Positions 18,082 to 27,337 are shown, counted from the first letter of the stretch. The stretch: DNA of 64,000 nt from an uncultured Muribaculaceae bacterium (GCA_910577355.1 CAJTMY010000007.1:18447-82446), one strand, 5' to 3'. Translations and numbers: made by a program. The notes: generated by a model not told the origin, from the sequence alone.

Positions 18082-18177
18082 GGGTAAGTCCTACACGACC
18101 AGCTCCCTGAGAATCCCCCAGGTCTTGACCGAAGCAAGGGTATCAGGTTGTAGCGGTGCGATGTAGTAAGCTTGCCC
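18082..18177 (+). ncRNA. ffs: Signal recognition particle RNA, small bacterial type
   Basis: About 96 nt beginning GGGTAAG and ending CTTGCCC, which pair to close the molecule. The centre contains CCAGGTCTTGACCGAAGCAA and GGGTA, matching the conserved Ffh-binding helix 8 with its apical tetraloop and asymmetric loop. GCGATGTAGTAAGCTTGCC on the 3' side matches the return strand of the 4.5S-type RNA. A T-run (18178-18183) ends it. It pairs with Ffh for cotranslational membrane targeting. It is the only clear RNA gene of a known family besides the riboswitch in this window. Confidence 0.88.
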
Positions 18178-18208
18178 TTTTTTCGTATACATACCCCACA
18201 GTCAAGAT

Positions 18209-18679
18209 ATGAGAACATCTCAAGAAGTCGAATCATGCACCCTCCTGGGCAATCAGGGAGTCAAATACCCCACCGAATACAGCCCCGGCATACTCGAGAC
18301 ATTCAAAAACAAGCACCCCGAGAACGAATACCTCGTCACATTCAACTGCCCCGAGTTCACATCACTCTGCCCCAAGACAGGACAGCCCGACTTCGCCACC
18401 ATCATCATCAACTACATACCCCGCGAGGATATGGTAGAGAGCAAAAGCCTCAAACTCTACCTCTTCAGCTTCCGCAACCACGGCGACTTCCACGAGGACT
18501 GCGTCAACATAATCATGAAAGACCTCGTGCGCCTCATGAATCCCCGATACCTCGAGGTAAAGGGCATATTCACCCCCCGCGGCGGCATAGCCATATACCC
18601 ATTCGCCAACTACGGCGACGACGAGCATCAGGATCTCGTGCGCCTGCGCCTCGCCGAAGCCTTCAAAGCCACTTTTTAA
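18209..18679 (+). CDS. queF: NADPH-dependent 7-cyano-7-deazaguanine reductase QueF
   Basis: QueF reduces preQ0 to preQ1 in queuosine biosynthesis. The 156-residue protein is the short unimodular type. It shows the catalytic Cys in FTSLCPKTGQPDFATI, the family motif SKSLKLYLFSFRNHG for NADPH binding, and HEDCVN. It is followed after 3 bp by queC, which makes preQ0, so the two form an operon. No preQ1 riboswitch is visible; the upstream RNA is the SRP RNA. Confidence 0.96.
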   Translation: MRTSQEVESCTLLGNQGVKYPTEYSPGILETFKNKHPENEYLVTFNCPEFTSLCPKTGQPDFATIIINYIPREDMVESKSLKLYLFSFRNHGDFHEDCVNIIMKDLVRLMNPRYLEVKGIFTPRGGIAIYPFANYGDDEHQDLVRLRLAEAFKATF

Positions 18680-18682
18680 GCC

Positions 18683-19342
18683 ATGCAGACCAAAGATACA
18701 CTCATGGTGGTGAGCGGAGGCATGGACTCCACCACCATGCTCCACGAATACGCCTCGCGCATAGCCCTGGCCGTGACATTCAACTACGGCTCAAACCACA
18801 ACGCCCGCGAGATAGAATGCGCCCGCTACAACTGCGACCTCCTCGGCATCGAGCTGATAACGGTAGATCTCCCCTTCATCGGCCGCCTGTTCGAAAGCTC
18901 GCTCCTGAGCGGCGCCGACGCCATCCCCGAAGGCGACTACGACGACTCCAACATGCGCTCCACCGTCGTGCCATTCCGCAACGGCATCATGCTCTCCATC
19001 GCAGCCGGCCTCGCCGAAAGCCGCGGACTCAAGCGCCTCATGATAGCCAACCACGGCGGCGACCACGCCATATACCCCGACTGCCGCCCCGGATTCGTCG
19101 AGGCCATGTCGCGAGCCATATCCGAGGGCACCTACGAGCATCTGTTCATATCCGCGCCCTACACCGACATCACCAAGGCCGACATCGCCCGCCGCGGAGC
19201 CGAACTCGGCATAGACTACAGCCACACATATTCATGCTACAAAGGGGGCGAGAAGCACTGCGGCCGCTGCGGCACATGCACCGAGCGCCGGCAGGCGTTC
19301 ATCGACGCCGGTGTACCAGACCCGACTACGTACGAAGAGTAG
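18683..19342 (+). CDS. queC: 7-cyano-7-deazaguanine synthase QueC
   Basis: QueC converts 7-carboxy-7-deazaguanine to preQ0 with ATP and ammonia. The 219-residue protein has the PP-loop SGGMDSTT (11-18), the middle motif NHGGDHAIYPDCR, and a C-terminal zinc-binding cysteine set (CYKGGEKHCGRCGTC). It immediately follows queF, the next enzyme in the pathway. Other preQ0 genes (queD, queE, folE) are not in the window. Confidence 0.96.
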   Translation: MQTKDTLMVVSGGMDSTTMLHEYASRIALAVTFNYGSNHNAREIECARYNCDLLGIELITVDLPFIGRLFESSLLSGADAIPEGDYDDSNMRSTVVPFRNGIMLSIAAGLAESRGLKRLMIANHGGDHAIYPDCRPGFVEAMSRAISEGTYEHLFISAPYTDITKADIARRGAELGIDYSHTYSCYKGGEKHCGRCGTCTERRQAFIDAGVPDPTTYEE

Positions 19343-19374
19343 AAAAAACGCTTTCATATAAGCGGGATTTTTCT

Positions 19375-19382
19375 TAATTTTG
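19375..19382 (+). promoter_or_regulatory. Promoter -7 box of the SDR gene
   Basis: TAATTTTG 13 bp before the first ATG. The leader would be very short. Confidence 0.6.
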
Positions 19383-19395
19383 TGCAAATTTTTGC

Positions 19396-20142
19396 ATGAT
19401 GGCCAAGAGTATATTCATCACGGGCGGTGCCTCGGGCATCGGAGCTGCGGCAGTGAGGCTGTTTGCCGCGCGCGGATGGCATGTCACATTCATGGACGTG
19501 CATCCCAAGGAAGCCAAGGAACTCATCAACAGCGTCGACTCGCCCGAGCCGGTATGCTTCATCGAGGGCTCGACCCGATCGCGCGCCGACCTTGATGCCG
19601 CTCTCGAGCTCGCCGCCGATGATGCCGGAGGCGTGGACGCCGTATTCGCCAATGCTGGCATACACCGCAAAAACACCGTAATCGACATCGAGGACGATGT
19701 GCTCGACGACCTCATACAGACCAACATCGTAGGCACCGTCAACACAATCCGCTGCGCCATACCGTTCCTGGCCAACGCGCAGGATGGCTCGTCGTCGATC
19801 GTCATCAACGCCTCCGACCAGTGCTTCATAGGCAAGCCTGGCAACTTCGGCTACGGTCTCACAAAAGGCGCCCTGGGACAGCTCACACGCAGTGCCGCCA
19901 TCGATCTGGCACATCTGGGCATACGTGTCAACGCCGTATGCCCCTCCACTATCGACACGCCGCTGGCACAGCGCTGCCTGCGCACACCCGAGAGCCGCCG
20001 CGACGAAGACCGCCTGTTTCTGCGCGGCTCGATGGGACGCGCAGAGGAAGTCGCCGCCATGGTATACTTCCTCGCATCCGACGAGGCATCGTTCTGTACC
20101 GGCTCGCTATATCCCGTCGACGGAGGTCTCACGGCCATGTGA
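19396..20142 (+). CDS. SDR-family NAD(P)-dependent oxidoreductase
   Basis: This 248-residue protein is a classical short-chain dehydrogenase/reductase. It has the Rossmann glycine motif TGGASGIG (9-16), the NAG motif in VFANAGIH, a catalytic Ser in INASDQ, and the YxxxK pair in YGLTKG. The C-terminal SFCTGSLYPVDGG is typical. The substrate cannot be read from sequence. Two adjacent ATG codons (19396 and 19399) could start it. phoH follows after 55 bp. Confidence 0.92.
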   Translation: MMAKSIFITGGASGIGAAAVRLFAARGWHVTFMDVHPKEAKELINSVDSPEPVCFIEGSTRSRADLDAALELAADDAGGVDAVFANAGIHRKNTVIDIEDDVLDDLIQTNIVGTVNTIRCAIPFLANAQDGSSSIVINASDQCFIGKPGNFGYGLTKGALGQLTRSAAIDLAHLGIRVNAVCPSTIDTPLAQRCLRTPESRRDEDRLFLRGSMGRAEEVAAMVYFLASDEASFCTGSLYPVDGGLTAM

Positions 20143-20197
20143 ACCGCCGGCGCCGAAACAGTGTTCTAATCTTACAGAACCTTAAATACCACGTCTT

Positions 20198-21169
20198 ATG
20201 ATCGAACGCATTATAATCATCGACAACGCCGATCCCGTGAACTTCTACGGTGTGAACAACGCCAACATGCAGTTCATCCGCAACCTGTACCCCAAGCTGC
20301 GCATCGCGGCTCGCGGCTCGGTGATAAAGGTCATAGGCGAGGAGTCGGAGACCGCCGAGTTCGAACGCAAGATCAAGGAGCTCGAGGAATATGCCTCGCA
20401 TCGCAACAGCCTGTCGGAGGAAGTGATACTCGACATCGTAAAGGGCGAGGGTCATCACGAGCTCAAAAAGGACAGCGCCATAATCTACGGCATCAACGGC
20501 AAGCCCATCATGGGTCGCACTCCCAACCAGCAGCGCATGGTGGAGGAGTTCGCCGCCAACGACCTCACATTCGCCCTCGGCCCCGCCGGCACGGGCAAGA
20601 CCTACGTGGCCATCGCCCTGGCGGTGCGTGCGCTCAAGAACAAGGAGGTGCGCAAGATTATCCTGTCGCGTCCGGCCGTGGAGGCAGGCGAGAAACTCGG
20701 ATTCCTGCCCGGCGACATGAAAGACAAGATCGATCCCTATCTGCAGCCGCTCTACGACGCCCTCGAGGACATGATTCCCGCCGTGAAGCTCAAGGAATAC
20801 ATGGAGTCGAAGGTAATACAGATAGCACCCCTCGCCTTCATGCGCGGCCGCACGCTCAACGATGCCGTCATCGTGCTCGACGAGGCACAGAACACAACCA
20901 CGCACCAGATAAAGATGTTCCTCACCCGTCTGGGCATGAACGCCAAGATGATAATCACCGGCGACGTGACACAGATCGACCTGCCGCGCTCCACGCAGTC
21001 GGGTCTCATCCGTGCCCTTCAGGTGCTCGACGGCGTGCCGGGCATAGGACGGGTGGAGTTCGGCAAGAAAGACATCGTGCGGCACGCCCTCGTACAGCGC
21101 ATTGTCGAGGCCTACGAGCGCGCCGACAAGGAGGATACACACCGGCAGCCTCCGTACAATCCGGAATAA
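20198..21169 (+). CDS. PhoH-family ATPase
   Basis: PhoH-like proteins are ATPases linked to RNA metabolism and often encoded near ybeY or era. The 323-residue protein has Walker A GPAGTGKT (128-135), the SRPAVEAGEKLGFLPGD segment (157-173) and Walker B VIVLDEAQN (224-232). The N-terminal 90 residues resemble the family's KH-like lead domain. It precedes purC by 31 bp and probably shares its transcript. Phosphate-starvation control is not evident here. Confidence 0.95.
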   Translation: MIERIIIIDNADPVNFYGVNNANMQFIRNLYPKLRIAARGSVIKVIGEESETAEFERKIKELEEYASHRNSLSEEVILDIVKGEGHHELKKDSAIIYGINGKPIMGRTPNQQRMVEEFAANDLTFALGPAGTGKTYVAIALAVRALKNKEVRKIILSRPAVEAGEKLGFLPGDMKDKIDPYLQPLYDALEDMIPAVKLKEYMESKVIQIAPLAFMRGRTLNDAVIVLDEAQNTTTHQIKMFLTRLGMNAKMIITGDVTQIDLPRSTQSGLIRALQVLDGVPGIGRVEFGKKDIVRHALVQRIVEAYERADKEDTHRQPPYNPE

Positions 21170-21200
21170 AAAATACAACAACATACATCCCTATCACATT

Positions 21201-22154
21201 ATGCAACAGACTCTCACATTCACCGACTTCAAATTTCCCGGCCAGCAGAACCTGTACCACGGCAAAGTACGCGACGTGTACGACATAGACGGCACCACAC
21301 TTGTGATGGTAGCCACCGACCGCATATCGGCATTCGATGTGGTGCTGCCCAAGGGCATCCCGTTCAAGGGACAGGTGCTCAACCAGATCGCAGCCTATTT
21401 CCTCGACGCCACCGCCGACGAGATCCCCAACTGGAAGCTCGCCGCCCCCGACCCCATGGTGACTGTAGGCAAGAAGTGCGAGGGATTCCGCGTGGAGATG
21501 ATCATCCGCGGTTACCTCACCGGCAGCGCATGGCGCGAATATGCAGCCGGCACACGCGAGATATGCGGCGTGAAGCTGCCCGAGGGCATGCGTGAGAACG
21601 AGAAATTCCCCGAGCCCATCATCACTCCCACCACCAAGGCCGAGGCCGGCCACGACATGAACATCTCGCGCGAGGAAATCATCGCACAGGGCATAGTGAG
21701 CGCCGAGGACTACGAGGTGATGGAGCGCTACACCCGCCGCCTCTTCGAGATCGGCACACGCATGGCCGCCGAGAAGGGTCTGATACTGGTCGACACCAAG
21801 TATGAGTTCGGCAAGCTCGAGGACAAAGTGATACTGATCGACGAGATCCACACTCCCGACTCGTCGCGCTACTTCTATGCCGAGGGATACGAGGAGCGCT
21901 TCGCCAAGGGCGAGCCTCAGCGCCAGCTGTCGAAGGAATTCGTGCGCCAATGGCTCATCGAGAACGGCTTCATGGGCCGTCCCGGCGAGAAGGTGCCCGA
22001 GATGACCGACGAGATATGCCGCTCGATATCCGAGCGCTACATCGAGCTGTACGAGCATGTGACAGGTCGCCGGTTCGAGCCTGCCGTGAGCGACAATCTC
22101 GACCGACGCATCGAGACCAACGTGCTCGACTGCCTCACCAACCTGAGTCTCTGA
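21201..22154 (+). CDS. purC: Phosphoribosylaminoimidazole-succinocarboxamide synthase (SAICAR synthetase)
   Basis: PurC adds aspartate to CAIR with ATP in purine synthesis. The 317-residue protein is the longer, eukaryote/yeast-like class rather than the 240-residue class. Visible are GKVRDVYDIDG, VATDRISAFDVVLPKGIPFKG and SGSAWREY-like RGYLTGSAWREY, plus IDEIHTPDSSR with the metal-binding Asp/Glu set. The ATG at 21201 is chosen because this N-terminus fits the family and the longer frame overlaps phoH. Eight bases downstream comes the menaquinone methyltransferase. Confidence 0.96.
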   Translation: MQQTLTFTDFKFPGQQNLYHGKVRDVYDIDGTTLVMVATDRISAFDVVLPKGIPFKGQVLNQIAAYFLDATADEIPNWKLAAPDPMVTVGKKCEGFRVEMIIRGYLTGSAWREYAAGTREICGVKLPEGMRENEKFPEPIITPTTKAEAGHDMNISREEIIAQGIVSAEDYEVMERYTRRLFEIGTRMAAEKGLILVDTKYEFGKLEDKVILIDEIHTPDSSRYFYAEGYEERFAKGEPQRQLSKEFVRQWLIENGFMGRPGEKVPEMTDEICRSISERYIELYEHVTGRRFEPAVSDNLDRRIETNVLDCLTNLSL

Positions 22155-22161
22155 CAACGCC

Positions 22162-22899
22162 GTGCGCCCCGAGGATATAAACCCCTACGACGACGGCCGC
22201 GCCAAGACCGAGCAGGTGCGCGATATGTTTGACAATATCGCGCCGGCCTACGACCGCCTCAACCGGCTCATGAGTTTCGGACTCGACCGGTCGTGGCGGC
22301 GCAAGGCCGTGCGGATGGTGGCCGCCACGCATCCGGCGCATATCGTCGACATAGCCACGGGCACGGGCGATTTTGCAATAGCCCTCGCCAAGGCCATGCC
22401 CGGCAGCCGCGTCACCGGCCTTGACCTGTCGGAAGGCATGGTGACACGCGGACGCGACAAGGTGAGTGCCGCAGGCCTCGAAGGGCGAGTGGATCTCGTC
22501 ACCGGCGACTGCCTCGACGCGCCGCTGCCCGAGGGTTCGGCCGATGCCATAACAGTGGCCTTCGGCGTGCGCAACTTCGCCGACCTCGCTGCCGGCTACA
22601 GGGCTATGTACCGCATGCTCAGGCCCGGCGGCATGCTGTGCGTGATAGAGCTGTCGACTCCCGAATCGGCTCTTGTGCGCCCCTTCTACAATCTATATGC
22701 CGGCCATGTGATACCGCTGATGGGCAGGATGATATCGGCCGACAACCGCGCCTATTCCTACCTGCCGGCCACCATCGCCGCCGTGCCACGTGGCCGCGCG
22801 ATGCTCAAGCTGATGAGCGATGCCGGATTCACCGGCACTGCCTGCCGCCCCCTCACCATGGGAGTGTGCACCATATACACCGCCATACGCCCCGAATGA
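22162..22899 (+). CDS. menG: Demethylmenaquinone methyltransferase (UbiE/MenG)
   Basis: This SAM-dependent enzyme performs the last step of menaquinone synthesis. The 245-residue protein starts at GTG (MRPEDINPYDD). It has MFDNIAPAYDRLNRLMSFGLD, the SAM-binding VDIATGTGDFA and the UbiE signature VAFGVRNF. It ends in a TGA that overlaps the next ATG. menA, the prenylation step, is also in this window (30.7 kb), though not in this operon. Confidence 0.95.
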   Translation: MRPEDINPYDDGRAKTEQVRDMFDNIAPAYDRLNRLMSFGLDRSWRRKAVRMVAATHPAHIVDIATGTGDFAIALAKAMPGSRVTGLDLSEGMVTRGRDKVSAAGLEGRVDLVTGDCLDAPLPEGSADAITVAFGVRNFADLAAGYRAMYRMLRPGGMLCVIELSTPESALVRPFYNLYAGHVIPLMGRMISADNRAYSYLPATIAAVPRGRAMLKLMSDAGFTGTACRPLTMGVCTIYTAIRPE

Positions 22900-24248
22900 T
22901 GAAAAGATTTTTGAAAACAACTATCGCTGCTGCGGTCATAGCCATCGGCGCCATACAGGTGTCGGGACAGGCCATGTACTTCAGCCATGCCAGGATGGAG
23001 GCCGACACCGCCACCGCTGTACTCCCAGACACCACCGTATCGGTGTGCGACTCGCTGCTCAATGCCAACGCAGTGAGCGGATACGACATATTCGATATGC
23101 CGATGACGCTGCCCGACGTGTTCTTCATGCCTGCGGTATACGACCGCTACCGCGTATTCACACCGCTGAGCGTCAACGACGCGCCGGCCGCCGGCGAGCC
23201 CGGCATGGAGTGGATCGAGGATCTCGACATACTGTTCCGACAGATGTACATGTTGCGGCACGACCTGTTCTACAACCATCCCGACCTGGTGAGATACAAC
23301 ATCGATCTGCTGCCCGAGGCTCCAAAACCATATGTGGCCGAGATTGACCCGAGTACATTTCAGGTAACCCTGCGCGAGAGCGTCACCGGCCCTGCCGAAA
23401 TCCCCACCATCGAGGCCGAGAAGATTGCGAAAAAGCACTGGATAAAGAAGTTCAACGCCTCGCTGCAGTTCTCGCAGGCCTATGTGTCGCCAAACTGGTA
23501 TCAGGGTGGCAACAACAATCTCAACGCATTGGCGCAGATCTACTACAACGTGCGGCTCAACGAGACCTTCCACCCAAATCTGCTCTTCGAGACCACCGCA
23601 CAATATAAGCTCGGCATGAACAACGCCCCCGACGACTCCATACACGCCTACAACATATCGGAAGACATCTTGCAGGTAAACACCACATTCGGTATCAAGG
23701 CGGTGAAAAACTGGTACTACTCGTTCACGGGACAGTTCAAGACCCAGCTTCTCAATTCGTACAAGTCGAACACCCACGACCTCAAATCGTCGTTCCTGTC
23801 GCCGGGCGAGCTTACGGCCGGTATCGGTATGACGTATTCGTACAAGAACAAGCCCAAGACGGTGGTGTTCGACGCCTCGATAGCGCCGGTGTCGTATAAC
23901 CTCACCACGTGCATAAGCCCGCATATCAACCCGGCCACGTACAAGATCGAGGAGGGACACAAGAGCGTGAGCAAGTTCGGTTCGACCGCCGAGCTGAAAT
24001 TGTTCTGGAAGATGTCTTACAACATCTCGTTCACATCGCGCCTCTTTGCCTTCACCGACTACGAGTCATTCCGGGCCGACTGGGAGAACACGCTGGCCTT
24101 TGAGATAAACCGCTTCCTCACCACACAGATATACGCCCATCTGCGCTACGACACAAAGACCCCGTATGTGCCCGACACCAACTGGAAGAAGCTTCAGATC
24201 AAGGAAATATTCTCGATAGGCTTTGCCTATAAATTCTCCACGATGTGA
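22896..24248 (+). CDS. DUF3078 domain-containing outer-membrane-associated protein
   Basis: The start overlaps the menG stop (ATGATG...). A signal peptide (MMKRFLKTTIAAAVIAIGAIQVSGQ) is followed by about 425 residues. The C-terminal half has SPNWYQGGNNNLN and alternating aromatic/hydrophobic strands typical of DUF3078 proteins from Bacteroidetes. Strand-rich patterns and a final aromatic-containing segment (FAYKFSTM) suggest an outer-membrane barrel. Function is unknown. It sits inside a chain of translationally coupled genes from purC to mtnN. Confidence 0.88.
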   Translation: MMKRFLKTTIAAAVIAIGAIQVSGQAMYFSHARMEADTATAVLPDTTVSVCDSLLNANAVSGYDIFDMPMTLPDVFFMPAVYDRYRVFTPLSVNDAPAAGEPGMEWIEDLDILFRQMYMLRHDLFYNHPDLVRYNIDLLPEAPKPYVAEIDPSTFQVTLRESVTGPAEIPTIEAEKIAKKHWIKKFNASLQFSQAYVSPNWYQGGNNNLNALAQIYYNVRLNETFHPNLLFETTAQYKLGMNNAPDDSIHAYNISEDILQVNTTFGIKAVKNWYYSFTGQFKTQLLNSYKSNTHDLKSSFLSPGELTAGIGMTYSYKNKPKTVVFDASIAPVSYNLTTCISPHINPATYKIEEGHKSVSKFGSTAELKLFWKMSYNISFTSRLFAFTDYESFRADWENTLAFEINRFLTTQIYAHLRYDTKTPYVPDTNWKKLQIKEIFSIGFAYKFSTM

Positions 24249-24736
24249 TGAGGAGACTCGCGGCTACAGTCATCTCAACCCTTGCGACCGCACTTGCGGC
24301 ACATGCCGGGCATCCCATCGAGGGCGACTGGCAGGTGCTCGGGGGCGGCCCGGAGCTGCGCATCAGCGCCGACGCTGGCCGCGACGACCGTCTTACAATC
24401 TTATGGATAGACGGCGATGACCTCAGTATCCCGGAAGGGCTCGAGGTGGGCTACGCCATGCCCACCGCACGCGCCGGCGTGTACGACTGCTTCGCCTACC
24501 GCGACGTGCGGGGCGACATGGGCCGTGAAGGCGGCAAGGTGCACTTCGTGGCACGGATGGAAGAAGGCGACACGGACAGTTTCGTCATAGAGCCTTACGA
24601 CCGCAAGATAGTGTTCAACCTGAGGATGCTGCTGCCGATATGGTATCGCCGCGCCGTCGACGTGGTGGACGAGCGTCCGCAGGGTCTCGACGGCGCACGC
24701 CGCATCGGCACACGTCCCTTGCATACATGCCTATGA
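24248..24736 (+). CDS. Small secreted protein of unknown function
   Basis: The ATG shares its A with the TGA of the DUF3078 gene. The 162-residue protein begins with a signal peptide (MRRLAATVISTLATALAAHA). The mature part has GDWQVLGGGPELRIS and an acidic, beta-rich body, ending with LPIWYRRAVDVVDERPQGLDGARRIG. The family is not recognised. Coupling with the flanking genes suggests an envelope role shared with them. Confidence 0.8.
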   Translation: MRRLAATVISTLATALAAHAGHPIEGDWQVLGGGPELRISADAGRDDRLTILWIDGDDLSIPEGLEVGYAMPTARAGVYDCFAYRDVRGDMGREGGKVHFVARMEEGDTDSFVIEPYDRKIVFNLRMLLPIWYRRAVDVVDERPQGLDGARRIGTRPLHTCL

Positions 24737-25224
24737 CACGTCTGCTGCCGCTCATACTGCTGATGCTTGCCACGACAGCCGTCGCCCGCAATCCGCACCA
24801 TCCATCGCCGACCCGCGCCGAGCGCAAGGCCGTGCCGCGCACATCGCCGCCCGCCGTAGTGGTTTATGACACGGTGCGCGGCACCACGGCCGATTCGGTG
24901 GTCGTGGCCGGATTCGAGAAGGCACAGAAATCGTCGCGCGAGAGCATGATGGTGACCAACGGCACCGGCAGCGCGTTCAGCTCCGTATGCCTCGAGATCA
25001 CGTACAAGGACATGCAGGGGCGCATGCTGCACAAGGCCGTGCACGACGTGGCTGAAATCATCCCTGCCGGCGAGACACGCATGGTGAGTGTGCCGTCGTT
25101 CGACCGCCAGAACCTCTTTTACTACCGCCTCTCGCCCATGCAGCCGAGAGCGCGGCAGGCCACCCCGTTTGACGTGGAGGTGAAAGTTATATATGTATGT
25201 TACCCCAAACTGACCGAACAATGA
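24733..25224 (+). CDS. Small secreted protein of unknown function
   Basis: The ATG at 24733 overlaps the previous stop as ATGA; an ATG at 24727 is possible. The 163-residue product has a signal peptide (MTRLLPLILLMLATTAVA) and then a single immunoglobulin-like stretch: VVVAGFEKAQKSSRESMMVTN, ITYKDMQGRMLHK, and a Tyr-rich FYYRLSP segment. It looks like a periplasmic beta-sandwich. It ends in a TGA that overlaps the mtnN start. Confidence 0.8.
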   Translation: MTRLLPLILLMLATTAVARNPHHPSPTRAERKAVPRTSPPAVVVYDTVRGTTADSVVVAGFEKAQKSSRESMMVTNGTGSAFSSVCLEITYKDMQGRMLHKAVHDVAEIIPAGETRMVSVPSFDRQNLFYYRLSPMQPRARQATPFDVEVKVIYVCYPKLTEQ

Positions 25225-25886
25225 AAACAGCCATAATAGCGGCTATGCAGAAGGAACTCGACCTGCTGCTGCCGATGATAGAACACCACGGCACCGTGAG
25301 CGCCAACGACTATACCTTCCACACCGGCAGCATTGGCGGCCGAGAGATAGTGGCCGTGAAGAGTGGCATAGGCAAGGTGAACGCCGCCGTAGCCACCTTG
25401 ACGCTGATCGACACATTCCATCCCTCGCTCGTCATCAATACCGGCGTTGCCGGGGGCACGGGCGCGGCCTCAATACTCGATGTGGTGATACCCTCGCGCA
25501 TAGCCTACCACGATGTGTGGTGCGGCCCGGGCACTGAATGGGGCGAAGCTGCCGGCTGCCCGGCATACTTCGAGTGCCCGCTGCCGGCCTCGCTTGTGGA
25601 CGAATTGGGCGCCCGCAACGGCCTACTGGCCTCGGGCGACATATTCGTGTCGCGCCCCGAGGAGGTGAGGCACATACTCGGGCTGTATCCCGACGCCGTG
25701 GCCGTGGACATGGAATCGGCGGCGATAGCCCAGGTGTGCCATATAAAGAACGTACCCTTTGTATGCATCCGCGTCATCAGCGACACTACCGGCGGCGAAG
25801 ACAACATAGCCCAGTACGAGAACTTCTGGAGCGACGCGCCGCAGTCGACCTTCGATACCCTTGTAAACCTCCTGAAACGCATCTGA
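25221..25886 (+). CDS. mtnN: 5'-methylthioadenosine/S-adenosylhomocysteine nucleosidase
   Basis: This enzyme cleaves MTA and SAH to adenine and a thioribose or ribosylhomocysteine, recycling products of SAM-using enzymes such as the methyltransferase upstream. The 221-residue protein has AIIAAMQKEL at the start, TGVAGG near residue 75, VDMESAAIAQV with the ribose-binding Met-Glu, and the catalytic Asp in RVISDTTGG. It overlaps the preceding gene by ATGA. Confidence 0.95.
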   Translation: MKTAIIAAMQKELDLLLPMIEHHGTVSANDYTFHTGSIGGREIVAVKSGIGKVNAAVATLTLIDTFHPSLVINTGVAGGTGAASILDVVIPSRIAYHDVWCGPGTEWGEAAGCPAYFECPLPASLVDELGARNGLLASGDIFVSRPEEVRHILGLYPDAVAVDMESAAIAQVCHIKNVPFVCIRVISDTTGGEDNIAQYENFWSDAPQSTFDTLVNLLKRI

Positions 25887-25896
25887 GCGCGCCTGC

Positions 25897-26515
25897 ATGA
25901 AGGATATACAGGCGCAGCGGGGGCGGCATTACATAGCCTCGCTTGTGGCCGAGGGAGAGCACGAGCATCAGGACTTCAAGTTCACCATCTCCGACGCACA
26001 CAAGATAGCGCACTCGGTGTCGGCCTTCGCCAACGCCGGGGGCGGTCGCCTGCTCATCGGCGTGAAGGACAACGGCGTGATGGCCGGCGTGCGCAACGAG
26101 GAGGACATCTATGTGGTGGAACATGCCGCCCGCAGCCTGTGCGAGCCGCCTGTGGATGTGGAATTCACCGCCTACCGCATCGACGAGCGCGCCATAGTCA
26201 TCAAGGCCACCATACCGCAGGCTGCGGCGCGCCTACTATCGTGTGGCCGACGAGAATATCGTGGCTCACCCTCTGATGGTGCGCGCATGGCAGCGTGACG
26301 TGCCGGTGAGTTTCAGCCTCGACGCCGTGTCGGCCGGGCTGTTGCAATGGCTCGACAGCATGCCCGAAGGCGTGGAAGCCGCCGACATAGCCCTGCATCT
26401 GGGCATATCGCAGCGGCGAGCCGACAACCTGATAGTGTCGCTCGCCGCCGCCGGCATCCTCACCTTCGTATACCGCGCCCCGCGCTTCTTAATAGCCCGT
26501 ACGAGGGACGAATGA
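25897..26515 (+). pseudogene. AlbA_2-type ATP-binding/winged-helix protein, frameshifted
   Basis: The first frame (from 25897) encodes a Schlafen-AlbA_2-like domain: GEHEHQDFKFTISD, SAFANAGGGRLLIGV and DERAIVIKATIP. After about 26215 it becomes Arg/Ser-rich and meaningless. The next frame takes over with AYYRVADENIVAHPLMVRAW and a C-terminal winged helix (DIALHLGISQRRADNLIVSL), ending at 26515. The joint lacks residues usually found between the two parts, so a short deletion with frameshift is likely near 26215-26235. Intact members are thought to be regulators. It follows mtnN by 10 bp. Confidence 0.75.
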
Positions 26516-26539
26516 AGGATCGCGATTTTTGAATGCTGA

Positions 26540-27337
26540 TCAGTTTCCGTAAGTGGCTTTATTCCAGCTATACCACTCGCCGCGGTCGTTGACAAGATCA
26601 TCCTCCAACGCCGCAAGATCTATTATGGGATTCATCTTTAATCTATCATGATATTTTTTTTCAAAATCATTGAGATTCAGAATATCCCCGAAATAAGCAC
26701 GGAACATCTTCACCATAGCGATTTTTGCATCTTTTTTCGAATCGAACAACAGACATCTGTCTAGATCTATCATATTCGGCTTCACGACATATCCCCTTAC
26801 AAATTTCAGCAACCCCGGTTTCCCATGTATGGTTGGCCTTTCTCGCACAAATGACAGAATTATCTCTTTTTTATCAGTTTCCTCTACGTCGTATATGATA
26901 GAATTGATAGTAATAGTATTCTTTTCGGCATCGTATACAAAGGGATGTGCGATTTCGAAAAATTTATCACATCCTGTTTCATCACAATATATATCCCATG
27001 GATCTTTGAGTATCGAAGCCCCCGATGAAAAGTCCATAAGATCAAGAGAAAACAGAGCTTTACCATCAGCTATTGTGAAGCTTCTTGAACCCCATCCGTC
27101 ATATATCACTTCTCGCCATTCACCATCAATTCCGTTCAAAACATCATATTCTTTCTCGAAAGTTGCGATTGAATCAGCACACAGCGTTACCGATACATCA
27201 CCACGGGCAAGAGCCGAGAGAAAGTCTGTATCAATGCGACCTTTATTGTCGTTGGGTTCTTCAGACGAGCATGCACTTATCGCAAGCATTGCTAACAGCG
27301 CAATGACGATTGCCGCCAATTTATAAATATGTTTCAT
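26540..27337 (-). CDS. Lipoprotein of unknown function
   Basis: This 265-residue protein has a lipoprotein signal with lipobox ISAC (Cys 23) followed by SSEEP. The body is acidic with phrases such as GEWREVIYDGWGSRSF and WDIYCDETGCDKF, a calycin- or beta-rich look, but I do not recognise a family. Codon use is AT-rich relative to the core genes. It is downstream of a smaller lipoprotein gene on the same strand and probably shares its promoter. Confidence 0.78.
   Translation of the reverse strand: MKHIYKLAAIVIALLAMLAISACSSEEPNDNKGRIDTDFLSALARGDVSVTLCADSIATFEKEYDVLNGIDGEWREVIYDGWGSRSFTIADGKALFSLDLMDFSSGASILKDPWDIYCDETGCDKFFEIAHPFVYDAEKNTITINSIIYDVEETDKKEIILSFVRERPTIHGKPGLLKFVRGYVVKPNMIDLDRCLLFDSKKDAKIAMVKMFRAYFGDILNLNDFEKKYHDRLKMNPIIDLAALEDDLVNDRGEWYSWNKATYGN

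Noticed and set aside
18082..18208. preQ1 riboswitch before queF
   Set aside because: The conserved structure there is SRP RNA; no preQ1 aptamer pattern remains between it and queF.
20129..21184. 351-residue minus-strand frame opposite phoH
   Set aside because: Antisense to the clear PhoH motifs; composition is shadow-like.
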